DNA from: Bacillus sp. FSL K6-3431
GTDB taxonomy: Bacteria; Bacillota; Bacilli; Bacillales; Bacillaceae_C
DNA length: 64,000 nucleotides
Reading direction: 5' to 3'
NCBI RefSeq assembly: GCF_038002605.1
Contig: NZ_JBBOCT010000001.1
Location: forward strand, 4,774,001 to 4,838,000
Numbering within the stretch: position 1 is the stretch's first letter; each line of letters begins with the position of its first letter. The notes beneath the pieces were generated by a model. It was not told the origin of the DNA. It saw only the letters and a list, made by a program, of their open reading frames with translations, and searched no databases. Of this stretch, positions 27,301 through 36,223 are shown one piece after another. A program made the translations under genes and the position numbers.

Positions 27301-28992
27301 TTGAAAAAGTCGCAATTTTCCGCATTTTTGTTGTTTCTGTCCCTGATGTTATTGCTTGCAGGCTGTTTTGGTGGTCAAAAGGAAACGGCGAATGATCCTG
27401 GAAAGGAAGACGAGAATTCACCCGGAAAGACAGAGGAAAAAGAAGAGGTAGCTCCAGAAAAAAAGATATTGCATCTCAATAATAATGAGGAACCTGGGGC
27501 ACTTCATCCAGGAGAAGCGCAAGGAACCCATGATTCATGGATTTTAGAACACGCATTTGAAGGTTTAACGAAGAAAACACCTGAAGGAGAAATCGTTGAT
27601 GGGATGGCGGAAAAATGGGACATGAGTGAAGACGGAATTACGTGGACATTCCATTTGAAGGACGGAATGGAATGGTCGAACGGAGACCCAGTAACAGCAG
27701 ATGATTTTGCATACGCTTGGAAATACGTCCTTAATCCCAAAACAGCCGCCGAATATGCCTATCAGCTTTATTATTTAGCAGGGGCGGAAGAATATAATAG
27801 TTCAGAAAATGAAGCTGATTATCCTACACTAGAAGAAAAGGTAGGAGTTAAAGCGCTCAATGAAAAGACGCTTGAAGTAACGTTGGCACAACCAACACCA
27901 TATTTTCTTGATTTAACATCATTTTACACATACTATCCAATAAGCAAAAAAGCTCAGGAAGCAAATCCTGATTGGTCATTGGAGGCTGAAAGCTACGTCT
28001 CGAATGGAGCGTTTAAACTGACTGAATGGAAACATAAAGAAAGCATGAAGCTTGAGAAAAACGAAAATTACTATGATAAGGACAAGATTAAGCTCGATGA
28101 AGTTCAGTTTGTTATCATCGATAATGAAGATACAGCATGGCAAATGTATCAAGCCGATGAACTTGATTTGTCTTACCCACTTCCGCAGGATGTACAAGGC
28201 CAACTCGTAAATTCAGGCGATCCTGAATTCAATAATGGCCCAGATTTGTCCGTTTATTATTACAACTTAAATAATGATGTGAAGCCTTTTAACAACAAAA
28301 AGGTAAGGAAAGCCCTCACCATGGCAGTGGAGCGAAAAACGATCACAGAGCATGTCGCTCAAGGGGGGCAGCAGCCTGCGTACTCTATCATCCCTCCAGG
28401 TATTCCTGATGCAAGCGGTGATTTTCAGGAAAATACAGGAGAATTATTCAAAGAAGATATGGAGGAAGCGAAAAAGTTGCTGGCAGAAGGGTTAGCGGAA
28501 GAAGGGCTAGATAAAATGCCGGAGTTTACAATTGTTTATAACACTTCTGAAGGACATAAGAAAATTGCAGAAGCCGTGCAAGAAATGTTGCGTAAAAATC
28601 TTGATGTTGCCGTAACGCTTGAAAACGTTGAATTCCAAGTAAAGCTTGATCGTGAAAAAGCTGGTGATTACGAAATTTCTCGTGGAGGTTGGTCAGGAGA
28701 TTATGTTGATCCGATGACATTCATCGATCTATGGGTAACAGATGGTCCATTCAACGATGTAAATTGGAGTAATGCTGACTATGATAAAAATGTCAATATT
28801 GCAAAAACATCAATGAATAAGGAAGAACGCATGGAAGCGATGCATAAGGCGGAAGAAATTTTGATGGAAGAAATGCCGATCATTCCAATTTATTTTTATA
28901 CAAAGCCATTTTCTGTAAAACAACATGTAAAGGGGATCTTTACACCTATTAATCGTTACCCACAATTTATTTACGCGGATATTGAACAATAA
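27301..28992 (+). CDS. oppA: Oligopeptide ABC transporter, substrate-binding lipoprotein
   Basis: A 563-residue lipoprotein. It has a signal peptide with lipobox LLAGC (Cys about 21), a low-complexity Gly/Glu/Lys linker, then the family 5 solute-binding fold (LHLNNNEEPGALHPGEAQG, EGLTKKTPEGEIVDGMAEKW, VTADDFAYAWKYVLNP). It captures peptides outside the membrane for OppBCDF. The start is TTG 27301, preceded by GAGGGGGAT; an upstream ATG at 27271 would add residues before the signal peptide. First gene of oppABCDF. A structured gap of about 165 bases separates it from oppB, consistent with OppA being made in excess. Confidence 0.93.
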   Translation: MKKSQFSAFLLFLSLMLLLAGCFGGQKETANDPGKEDENSPGKTEEKEEVAPEKKILHLNNNEEPGALHPGEAQGTHDSWILEHAFEGLTKKTPEGEIVDGMAEKWDMSEDGITWTFHLKDGMEWSNGDPVTADDFAYAWKYVLNPKTAAEYAYQLYYLAGAEEYNSSENEADYPTLEEKVGVKALNEKTLEVTLAQPTPYFLDLTSFYTYYPISKKAQEANPDWSLEAESYVSNGAFKLTEWKHKESMKLEKNENYYDKDKIKLDEVQFVIIDNEDTAWQMYQADELDLSYPLPQDVQGQLVNSGDPEFNNGPDLSVYYYNLNNDVKPFNNKKVRKALTMAVERKTITEHVAQGGQQPAYSIIPPGIPDASGDFQENTGELFKEDMEEAKKLLAEGLAEEGLDKMPEFTIVYNTSEGHKKIAEAVQEMLRKNLDVAVTLENVEFQVKLDREKAGDYEISRGGWSGDYVDPMTFIDLWVTDGPFNDVNWSNADYDKNVNIAKTSMNKEERMEAMHKAEEILMEEMPIIPIYFYTKPFSVKQHVKGIFTPINRYPQFIYADIEQ

Positions 28993-29014
28993 AGAAATAT
29001 AAACGCCCTCTTTG

Positions 29015-29129
29015 GGTGTGGGAGGTCATAACTGCTTAGATCGCACGACCTGTGGAAACACCGTTGTGACTCGCATTATGCGAGCCTCTTTAAATAGAGG
29101 TATGTCGGATCGGCATACCTCTATTTAAA
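29015..29129 (+). promoter_or_regulatory. Intercistronic stem-loops between oppA and oppB
   Basis: TTTAAATAGAGGTATG (29089-29104) pairs perfectly with 29114-29129, a 16-pair stem with a nine-base loop. It is followed by A, not T, so it is not a standard terminator for the plus strand. A looser hairpin precedes it (GGTGT 29015-29019 with ACACC 29058-29062, GGTC with GACC). Together they may stabilise the oppA messenger or attenuate read-through into oppB. Confidence 0.6.
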
Positions 29130-29159
29130 AAAATGTTACACAATGAGGTGGTGGATATA

Positions 29160-30086
29160 TTGTGGAAATATACGTTAAAGCGGTTATTATGGGCAATTTT
29201 GACATTATGGGTAATTATTACGATTACTTTTATTATTATGAAAATTATTCCTGGTAATCCATTTGCTAGAGAAGGGGCTATGCCTCCAGCTGTTTATGCA
29301 AACCTGCAGCGACACTATCACTTAGATAAATCAGAAATAGTCCAGTATGGCTTGTATTTAAAGTCATTGATCCAGCTAGATTTTGGTCCATCCATGAAAT
29401 CTCAATCTCTGACAGTAAATGATTATATTAAAAAGGGATTTCCAGTTTCTTTGCATCTTGGATTACAGGCATTAGTAATTGCCGTAACTTTCGGTTTGAT
29501 TTTAGGTGTGATTGCATCATTGAACCGAAACCGATGGCCAGATTATCTATCGATGGTAGTAGCTATTATTGGTATTTCGGTTCCTAGTTTTATTCTCGCT
29601 ACTTTTCTCATCCAATATTTCGCTGTTGAATGGAAACTCCTTCCAGTTGCGACGTGGAAGTCCTGGGCACATACTGTTTTGCCATCGATATCACTCTCGT
29701 TAATGCCGCTAGCATATATCGCTCGACTTATGAGATCAAGCATGCTGGAAGTAATGAATCAGGATTATATTTTGACAGCGAAAGCAAAAGGTTTAGCGAG
29801 AAGCACTGTTATTATTAAGCATGCGATTCGCAATGCGATCTTGCCTGTCGTGACTGTGCTTGGGATATTGACTGCTAACCTTGTGACTGGAAGCTTTATT
29901 ATAGAGCATATTTTTGGCATCCCAGGAATGGGAGAAATGTTCGTAAAGAGCATCTTTAATCGAGATTATTCTGTCATTTTAGGATCAACTATTTTCTACA
30001 GCGCTATTCTTATCCTTTTGATCTTAATAGTGGATATCGCGTATACGTGGATTGATCCTAGGATAAAGGTCACAGGGGAGAGCTGA
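29160..30086 (+). CDS. oppB: Oligopeptide ABC transporter permease OppB
   Basis: A 308-residue inner-membrane permease with six spans. The N-terminal motif WKYTLKRLLWAILTLWVI, the segment SVPSFILATFLIQY and the EAA-type coupling loop MNQDYILTAKAKGLARS are those of OppB/DppB. The sequence runs closely along B. subtilis OppB. I start at TTG 29160, with GAGGTG ten bases upstream and the same N-terminus as OppB. The upstream ATG at 29133 has no binding site. It forms the channel with OppC; the oppC ATG overlaps its stop. Confidence 0.93.
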   Translation: MWKYTLKRLLWAILTLWVIITITFIIMKIIPGNPFAREGAMPPAVYANLQRHYHLDKSEIVQYGLYLKSLIQLDFGPSMKSQSLTVNDYIKKGFPVSLHLGLQALVIAVTFGLILGVIASLNRNRWPDYLSMVVAIIGISVPSFILATFLIQYFAVEWKLLPVATWKSWAHTVLPSISLSLMPLAYIARLMRSSMLEVMNQDYILTAKAKGLARSTVIIKHAIRNAILPVVTVLGILTANLVTGSFIIEHIFGIPGMGEMFVKSIFNRDYSVILGSTIFYSAILILLILIVDIAYTWIDPRIKVTGES

Positions 30087-31018
30087 TGATGGAAAAGCAT
30101 GTGAAAATGATAGAAGAGATGTTTTTGCCAGCCGAAGACAATTTTAAGGAAGCAGAAAAAATAACTAGGCCAACTATCTCTTATTGGTCAGATGTTTGGC
30201 GGCGCTTAAGAACAAATAAGCTTGCGATGTTCGGGTTGATTATGATTCTAATATTATTGATCTTGGCGATTGTCGGACCCTATCTAACCGGCTTTACTTA
30301 TTTTGAACAGGATTTTGCAAAAAAGAATCTAAAACCAAATACTGAACACTGGTTTGGCACAGATTCAGCGGGAAGAGATTTATTTACGCGCGCTTGGTAT
30401 GGAGCAAGAATTTCTTTATTCATTGGGTTTATGGCTGCGTTAATTGATTTCTTAGTGGGTGTGGTATATGGCGGAATCGCTGCTATTCGTGGCGGTCGTA
30501 CAGATAACGTAATGATGAGGATCGCTGAGGTGCTTTATGCAATCCCTTATTTATTAATGGTAATACTAGTCATGATTGCGATGAAAAGAGGAATATGGCC
30601 GATCATCATAGCGATGACGATCACAGGATGGATACCGATGGCAAGACTTGTCCGAGGACAGGTACTTCAGTTAAAAGCATTAGAATATGTCCATGCTGCT
30701 ACTTCGATGGGGGCGAATATGTGGTGGGTATTAAGAAAGCATATGATACCTAATACGCTTGGGCCGATTCTCGTAAATCTGACCCTGACAGTACCTACTG
30801 CCATTTTTGCAGAAGCAACTTTAAGTTATCTTGGCTTAGGTGTACAACCGCCTCAAGCAAGTTGGGGTACGCTAGTGAATGATGCCCTAGGAAGTATTCA
30901 TATTGGAAATTTCTATCAATTGTTTATTCCTGCCATATTAATTTCACTAACGATGTTGGCGTTCAATGTTTTCGGTGATGGTCTGAGGGATGCTCTTGAT
31001 CCAAGATTAAGAGATTAA
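30086..31018 (+). CDS. oppC: Oligopeptide ABC transporter permease OppC
   Basis: A 310-residue permease with a cytoplasmic N-terminal extension (about 40 residues), one span, the LKPNTEHWFGTDSAGRDLFT motif typical of OppC/DppC, five further spans and the EAA loop LEYVHAATSMGANMWW. C-terminal LAFNVFGDGLRDALDPRLRD is the family ending. The start overlaps the oppB stop by one base (a second ATG three bases on is equally possible). Partner of OppB. Confidence 0.94.
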   Translation: MMEKHVKMIEEMFLPAEDNFKEAEKITRPTISYWSDVWRRLRTNKLAMFGLIMILILLILAIVGPYLTGFTYFEQDFAKKNLKPNTEHWFGTDSAGRDLFTRAWYGARISLFIGFMAALIDFLVGVVYGGIAAIRGGRTDNVMMRIAEVLYAIPYLLMVILVMIAMKRGIWPIIIAMTITGWIPMARLVRGQVLQLKALEYVHAATSMGANMWWVLRKHMIPNTLGPILVNLTLTVPTAIFAEATLSYLGLGVQPPQASWGTLVNDALGSIHIGNFYQLFIPAILISLTMLAFNVFGDGLRDALDPRLRD

Positions 31019-31035
31019 GAAGGGAGGGATCGTTG

Positions 31036-32049
31036 ATGGGGATAATATTAGAAGTAGAAAATTTGCACGTATCCTTTCGTACGTATGACGGAGAAGTAAA
31101 AGCAGTTAGAGGTGTGGACTTTGTTGTTAGAGAGGGGGAAACAGTTGCGATAGTGGGGGAATCAGGATGTGGAAAGAGTGTGACAGCCAAATCTATTATG
31201 AAGCTACTGCCATCACCACCAGTTCACTATAAACAAGGTACGATTCATTTTGCCGGGAAGAACTTGCTTGTTGCTAGTGAAAAAGAAATGCAGCGTATAC
31301 GTGGAAATCAAATAAGTATGATATTTCAAGATCCAATGACCTCACTAAATCCAACAAGCAAAATTGGTAATCAGATTATGGAAGCAATCATACGTCACAA
31401 TCAGATTAGTAGAAAAGGGGCCTATAAGAAAGCATTGAATATGCTTGAACTTGTTGGAATTCCGCAGCCGAAAAAAAGAATGGATCAATATCCTCATGAA
31501 TATTCGGGGGGGATGCGGCAAAGAGCGATAATTGCCATGGCTTTAGCATGCAATCCACGGCTGTTAATTGCTGATGAACCAACGACAGCACTTGATGTTA
31601 CAATTCAGGCACAAATTCTCGAATTAATGAAGGATATTCAGCGACAAACAGGAACTTCTATTATATTAATCACCCATGATCTAGGAGTGGTTGCGGAGGT
31701 CTGCGATAGAGTTGTCGTCATGTATGCGGGTCAAGTTGTGGAATCTGGAACGGTTCATGAATTGTTTGCAACTCCCCAACATCCATACACAAAAGGGTTG
31801 CTCAAATCTGTTCCACGCCTTGATATGAATAAATCGCAACCGCTTTCTCCTATTATTGGTACACCACCAGATCTACTGGATCCTCCGAAAGGATGTGCGT
31901 TTTATGCTCGTTGTGAACATGCCATGCACGTTTGTAATGATCATACTCCAGCATTGGAAGAAGTGAACAATGATCAGTATGCAGCGTGTTGGCTTCATCA
32001 TCCGTTTGCTAAAAAGCGGTTAAATAGAGGAGGGAGAGGGCGAATATGA
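31036..32049 (+). CDS. oppD: Oligopeptide ABC transporter ATPase OppD
   Basis: A 337-residue ATPase of the Opp/Dpp type. Walker A GESGCGKS (about 43), signature YSGGMRQRAIIAMAL, Walker B LLIADEPTTALD, switch ITHDLGVV, and the C-terminal oligopeptide-transporter extension with PPKGCAFYARCEHAM. Cysteines of this extension bind an iron-sulfur cluster in some homologues. GGGAGGGAT precedes the ATG at 31036; TTG 31033 is too near. The oppF start overlaps its stop. Confidence 0.95.
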   Translation: MGIILEVENLHVSFRTYDGEVKAVRGVDFVVREGETVAIVGESGCGKSVTAKSIMKLLPSPPVHYKQGTIHFAGKNLLVASEKEMQRIRGNQISMIFQDPMTSLNPTSKIGNQIMEAIIRHNQISRKGAYKKALNMLELVGIPQPKKRMDQYPHEYSGGMRQRAIIAMALACNPRLLIADEPTTALDVTIQAQILELMKDIQRQTGTSIILITHDLGVVAEVCDRVVVMYAGQVVESGTVHELFATPQHPYTKGLLKSVPRLDMNKSQPLSPIIGTPPDLLDPPKGCAFYARCEHAMHVCNDHTPALEEVNNDQYAACWLHHPFAKKRLNRGGRGRI

Positions 32050-33032
32050 AAGCTAAATTAAAAAACATAGTAGAGAAAAAAGGCACCTTACCTCCTCTGG
32101 TACAAGTGAAAAATTTGAAGAAGTATTTTTCTGTAGATAATAAGAAATTAAAAGCAGTGGATGGATTATCTTTGGATATTTATCCTGGAGAAACCGTTGG
32201 ACTTGTTGGTGAAAGCGGTTGTGGAAAGTCAACGGCGGGAAGAACGATTATTCGTTTATACGAACCTACTGAAGGCGAAGTACTGTATAAAGGAAAGAAC
32301 ATTTATTCCAACAATCAAAGAGACATGGCTAAACTTCGACGAGATATGCAAATGATCTTCCAGGATCCATATGCATCATTGAATCCGCGGATGACAGTTG
32401 AGGAAATCATTGGAGAACCATTTGCTATTCATAAAACCATGAGCGGGAAAAAGAAAAAAGAGCGCATTAAAGAGTTGTTGAAATTAGTAGGTTTAGATCC
32501 GGAACATATAAGTCGTTTCCCACATGAGTTCAGTGGTGGACAACGGCAACGAATCGGAATTGCTCGGGCGTTAGCTTTAGAGCCAGAGTTTATCGTTTGT
32601 GATGAACCGATTTCAGCACTAGATGTGTCGATTCAAGCGCAGGTTGTTAATTTGTTGAAGAAACTCCAGAAAAAGATGGGTTTAACGTATTTGTTTATTG
32701 CTCATGACTTGTCAATGGTGAAATATATATCTGATCGGATTCTTGTCATGTATTTAGGGAATATGGTTGAACTCTCAGATAGCTCCAATTTGTATGATGA
32801 TCCGTTACATCCATATACACAGGCTTTGCTGTCGGCTGTGCCAATACCTGATCCAGATTTCCACCGTGAACGAATTGTCCTAAAAGGAGATGTTCCGAGT
32901 CCAATTGATCCGCCGAGTGGTTGTGTGTTCCGAACGCGTTGTCCCGCAGCCATGGAAATATGCTCAAAAGCGAAGCCGGAATGGCAAGAAGTAAAATTGA
33001 ATCATTATGTGGCCTGTCATTTATATGGATAA
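32046..33032 (+). CDS. oppF: Oligopeptide ABC transporter ATPase OppF
   Basis: A 328-residue ATPase, partner of OppD. Walker A GESGCGKST (about 56), signature FSGGQRQRIGIARAL, Walker B FIVCDEPISALD, switch IAHDLSMV, and the C-terminal extension with PPSGCVFRTRCPAAM. ATG overlaps the oppD stop (ATGA), with GGAGGGAGAG. Last gene of the operon, followed by a weak hairpin. Confidence 0.95.
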   Translation: MKAKLKNIVEKKGTLPPLVQVKNLKKYFSVDNKKLKAVDGLSLDIYPGETVGLVGESGCGKSTAGRTIIRLYEPTEGEVLYKGKNIYSNNQRDMAKLRRDMQMIFQDPYASLNPRMTVEEIIGEPFAIHKTMSGKKKKERIKELLKLVGLDPEHISRFPHEFSGGQRQRIGIARALALEPEFIVCDEPISALDVSIQAQVVNLLKKLQKKMGLTYLFIAHDLSMVKYISDRILVMYLGNMVELSDSSNLYDDPLHPYTQALLSAVPIPDPDFHRERIVLKGDVPSPIDPPSGCVFRTRCPAAMEICSKAKPEWQEVKLNHYVACHLYG

Positions 33033-33049
33033 TAGATCATACACCCCAA

Positions 33050-33087
33050 CTCCTTCGTTATTTAATAGTGAAGGAGCTGTTCATTTA
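33050..33087 (+). terminator. Weak hairpin after oppF
   Basis: CTCCTTC and GAAGGAG (33050-33056 and 33070-33076) pair, followed by an imperfect T-rich tract (CTGTTCATTTATT). Confidence 0.45.
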
Positions 33088-33107
33088 TTGAAAATGTAAA
33101 AAACTAG

Positions 33108-33136
33108 TTGACGACTATAATTTAGTATGATAAAGT
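33108..33136 (+). promoter_or_regulatory. Probable promoter of the his operon
   Basis: TTGACG (33108-33113), 17 bases, TAAAGT (33131-33136), about 70 bases before hisZ. No T-box or other leader structure fits the short space. Confidence 0.55.
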
Positions 33137-33204
33137 AAAAATAATCAAAAAATCCTTTAGTTCGATAGAGTGATAACGGGATAAAGAATTAGGAAGTGAC
33201 AAAA

Positions 33205-34329
33205 ATGTTTTTACCGACGGGAAGTAGAGATGAAATGGGAGCTACTGTCAGTAGTCGATTTCATGTAATTGAAAAGTTCAGAAAAGTGGCTATAAATCGG
33301 TGTTATCGTGAAATATCTACACCAGTAATTGAGTATGCCTCTACATTTACGAATGAATATGTAGATATGAAATTACAGAATATGATGAAATGGTTTAATT
33401 CTGAGGGAGAAATTGAAGTGTTACGACCAGATTGGACAATCGCGATTGCTAGAGCATTATCCAATCAAGAAAAGCGACCGCAAAAATGGGCTTATGCCGG
33501 TTCTGTTTTTCAGCAAAATATGCCTGGAGTTGAATCTCATCAAGCTGGGGTGGAAATGATCCATATGCCCGAGCTTATGGGCGAAAGTGAAAGTTTACTA
33601 ATGGCACGATCATTTTTAAATGATCTAGGTTTAGAACCCTGTGTCATCGAACTTGGTCATGCAGGTATTTATGAAAAACTTGCTGCAGAATTGACATTAT
33701 CGAAGCAAGAACGTGAACGATTGAGAGTTGCTATGCATGATAAGAAAAAAGATGAAGTTTTTCAAATAGCTGCCGATAATGGAAGTAAAGAGCTAGCGGA
33801 TGAGTTAGCGAGTCTCGTCGACGCATTTGGTCAAATGGAAATCATCTCCGAGTACGAAAAACGCTGGGAAAGTAAGCCGGAATTATTGCGGATGCTACAA
33901 CATTTGAAAAAGCTTGTCCTGATTATGAAAGCATCTGGCAATGAAGAGATTCTTGTTGATCTTGGTAGGGTCAAAAATTTACCTTATTATTCAGGAATCA
34001 TGTTCCGAGGATTTTTAAAAGAATCAGGTGCAGTTTGTTTTTCAGGTGGACGGTATGATCAACTCTATGATCAGTTTAATGAACGGGTATCGGCCGTTGG
34101 ACTTGGTTTTGAAGTAGATGTTTTGGCAGAACATATTCATATGAACAACGATAAACAAAAAATTTGTATTATTGCGTCAGAAGAGTCTTTAGTGTTTGCG
34201 GAGCAGCTTAGAGGTACTTTTAAAGATAGTATTGTCGATGTACAATCAACGGAATCTATGTTAGAAGACTATGATAAAATCGTTGAAATTAAAGAGTACA
34301 ATGGAGAATTTGAGGTGGTGGAAAGATGA
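33205..34329 (+). CDS. hisZ: ATP phosphoribosyltransferase regulatory subunit HisZ
   Basis: A 374-residue paralogue of histidyl-tRNA synthetase that activates short-form HisG and confers histidine feedback. It shows the class II synthetase core (GSRDEMGATVSSRFHVIEKF near residue 6, LRPDWTIAIARAL near 70, YYSGIMFRGFL and SGGRYDQLYDQF later) but lacks the anticodon-binding domain of HisS. I start at ATG 33205 with AGGAAG eight bases upstream; the frame also opens at GTG 33196. First gene of the his operon, overlapping hisG by four bases. Confidence 0.95.
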   Translation: MFLPTGSRDEMGATVSSRFHVIEKFRKVAINRCYREISTPVIEYASTFTNEYVDMKLQNMMKWFNSEGEIEVLRPDWTIAIARALSNQEKRPQKWAYAGSVFQQNMPGVESHQAGVEMIHMPELMGESESLLMARSFLNDLGLEPCVIELGHAGIYEKLAAELTLSKQERERLRVAMHDKKKDEVFQIAADNGSKELADELASLVDAFGQMEIISEYEKRWESKPELLRMLQHLKKLVLIMKASGNEEILVDLGRVKNLPYYSGIMFRGFLKESGAVCFSGGRYDQLYDQFNERVSAVGLGFEVDVLAEHIHMNNDKQKICIIASEESLVFAEQLRGTFKDSIVDVQSTESMLEDYDKIVEIKEYNGEFEVVER

Positions 34330-34946
34330 AACCGGTACTTGCCCTAACAAAAGGTAGAATAGAAAAACAATTCATTGCTTTTTTACAAGAGCGTGGATAC
34401 GATGTTCAACCTTTAATTGATAAAGGTAGAAAGCTGCAAGTCGAAACAGATGATTTTTTTGCTGTTTTCGCCAAAGGAATTGATGTTGCTACATATGTGG
34501 AATATGGAATTGCCGATCTCGGCATTGTAGGTGCAGATATTTTACTTGAAAGCGAGCCTGATGTGTTCGATCTTTTGCCACTACCATTCGGCGTATGCAG
34601 ATTTGCAATTGCTGGTGAACCAACGGCTGCTCCATCATTGCGTAAACCAAGAATTGCGACAAAATATCCAAACATTACGACGAAATATTTTCGTGAAAAG
34701 GGAAAATCGGTAGATATCGTAAAACTCGAAGGTTCCGTGGAACTTGCTCCTCTTTTAGGCCTTGCTGACGATATTGTTGATATTGTCGAAACGGGTAGTA
34801 CGCTAAAGGAAAATGGCCTCATCGTAAAAGAAGAAATGTTTTCACTTTCCGCTCGTTGCATCGCTAACCGAAATTCACTAAAGTTGAAAAAAACAATCCT
34901 CTCACCACTAATAGAATCGTTTAAAGCGGAGGAGGCGACAATATGA
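34326..34946 (+). CDS. hisG: ATP phosphoribosyltransferase, short form
   Basis: A 206-residue catalytic subunit for the first step of histidine synthesis (ATP plus PRPP). The length marks the short form, which lacks the C-terminal regulatory domain and needs HisZ. Motifs: LALTKGRIEKQ at the N-terminus, YGIADLGIVGADIL, IATKYPNITTKYF and the PRPP loop DIVETGSTLKENGL. ATG overlaps the hisZ stop, with GAGGTGG. Its own stop overlaps the hisD start. Confidence 0.97.
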   Translation: MKPVLALTKGRIEKQFIAFLQERGYDVQPLIDKGRKLQVETDDFFAVFAKGIDVATYVEYGIADLGIVGADILLESEPDVFDLLPLPFGVCRFAIAGEPTAAPSLRKPRIATKYPNITTKYFREKGKSVDIVKLEGSVELAPLLGLADDIVDIVETGSTLKENGLIVKEEMFSLSARCIANRNSLKLKKTILSPLIESFKAEEATI

Positions 34947-36223
34947 TACCGGTATACTCAGTGGAACAATTTAAAACAGCATTTATTTCTCGAAAAACAA
35001 AGAAACAGCCGTTTGATGACAAGGTGATGGAGACGGTAAAAGAGGTAATAGAAAACGTCAAGAATCGCGGAGAAATAGCTTTAAAAGAATATACAGAAGA
35101 ATTCGATGGTGGTATTCCCAATGAATGGATCGTAACGGATGAAGAAAGAAACGCAGCTTGGAAGGCTGTTTCTCCAGCGGTAATTGAATCGCTTCAAAAG
35201 GCTGCGGATAATATACGTTCCTTCCATTCTAAACAGCTTCAGCAATCAAGAATGATGGAAATGACACCTGAGATTGTGAGTGGTCAGTTGTTTCGCCCTA
35301 TTGAAAGAGTGGGGGTTTACGTTCCCGGCGGAAAAGCCGTCTATCCGTCAACTGTTTTAATGAACGCTATTCCAGCTGCACTCGCCGGTGTGAGCGAAAT
35401 TGTAATGACAACCCCAGCACGAGATGGAGTCGCTATTTCTCCCATTTTATCTGTTGCTGCAGATATTGCAGGAGTTCATACGATTTATAAAATGGGTGGT
35501 AGCCAAGCAATTGCTGTTTTGGCTTATGGAATAGATGGCATTACGCCTGTCGATAAAATTGTCGGACCAGGGAATGCGTATGTTGCTGCAGCAAAATCCC
35601 TCGTATTTGGAGATGTGGGCATCGATATGATAGCAGGACCTTCAGAAGTAGCGATCATTGCTGATGAATCGGCAAATCCGAGATTTATCGCTGCGGATTT
35701 AATTGCTCAAGCTGAACATGATGAGAAAGCTAGACCATTTGTTTTTTCCACATCGAAAAGAATCCTTGAAGAGACAATGGTCGAGGTTGAAAAACAATGC
35801 GCGGTGTTACCAAGAAAAGAGATTGCTGAAGTAGCATTACAAAGTGAAGGAGCGGCGGTTTTTGTTGAGTCGATCGATGAAGCGTTTAAACTCGTCAATG
35901 CATTGGCGCCAGAGCACTTAGAATTACAAATCGATAATGCCCTTGCACAGTTAAGTAAAGTGAAAAATGCAGGATCTGTGTTTATTGGTCATTATACACC
36001 TGAATCTGTTGGTGATTATTTCGCGGGACCAAACCATGTATTGCCAACATCAGGAACAGCTAGATTTTCATCAGGTTTATCTGTCGATGATTTTATAAAA
36101 AAGACGACATATGTTTACTATTCTGAACAGGCACTGCAACAGGCTGCTCAGCATATTGAAAGCATAGCTTTCGAGGAACAGCTGGAAGGGCATGCACGCG
36201 CTGTGAAAGTGAGGATGGAATAA
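34943..36223 (+). CDS. hisD: Histidinol dehydrogenase
   Basis: A 426-residue zinc enzyme catalysing the last two oxidations, histidinol to histidine. Family motifs: RVGVYVPGGKAVYPSTVLM, VDKIVGPGNAYVAAAK, IDMIAGPSEVAIIAD, LIAQAEHDEKARPF with active-site residues, and ALAPEHLELQ. Length is normal. GGAGGAGGC precedes the ATG, which overlaps the hisG stop. The hisC start overlaps its last base. Confidence 0.97.
   Translation: MIPVYSVEQFKTAFISRKTKKQPFDDKVMETVKEVIENVKNRGEIALKEYTEEFDGGIPNEWIVTDEERNAAWKAVSPAVIESLQKAADNIRSFHSKQLQQSRMMEMTPEIVSGQLFRPIERVGVYVPGGKAVYPSTVLMNAIPAALAGVSEIVMTTPARDGVAISPILSVAADIAGVHTIYKMGGSQAIAVLAYGIDGITPVDKIVGPGNAYVAAAKSLVFGDVGIDMIAGPSEVAIIADESANPRFIAADLIAQAEHDEKARPFVFSTSKRILEETMVEVEKQCAVLPRKEIAEVALQSEGAAVFVESIDEAFKLVNALAPEHLELQIDNALAQLSKVKNAGSVFIGHYTPESVGDYFAGPNHVLPTSGTARFSSGLSVDDFIKKTTYVYYSEQALQQAAQHIESIAFEEQLEGHARAVKVRME

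Noticed and set aside
29089-29129. Intrinsic terminator between oppA and oppB
   Set aside because: The stem is perfect but is followed by A residues on the plus strand, so I list it as a stem-loop of uncertain role.
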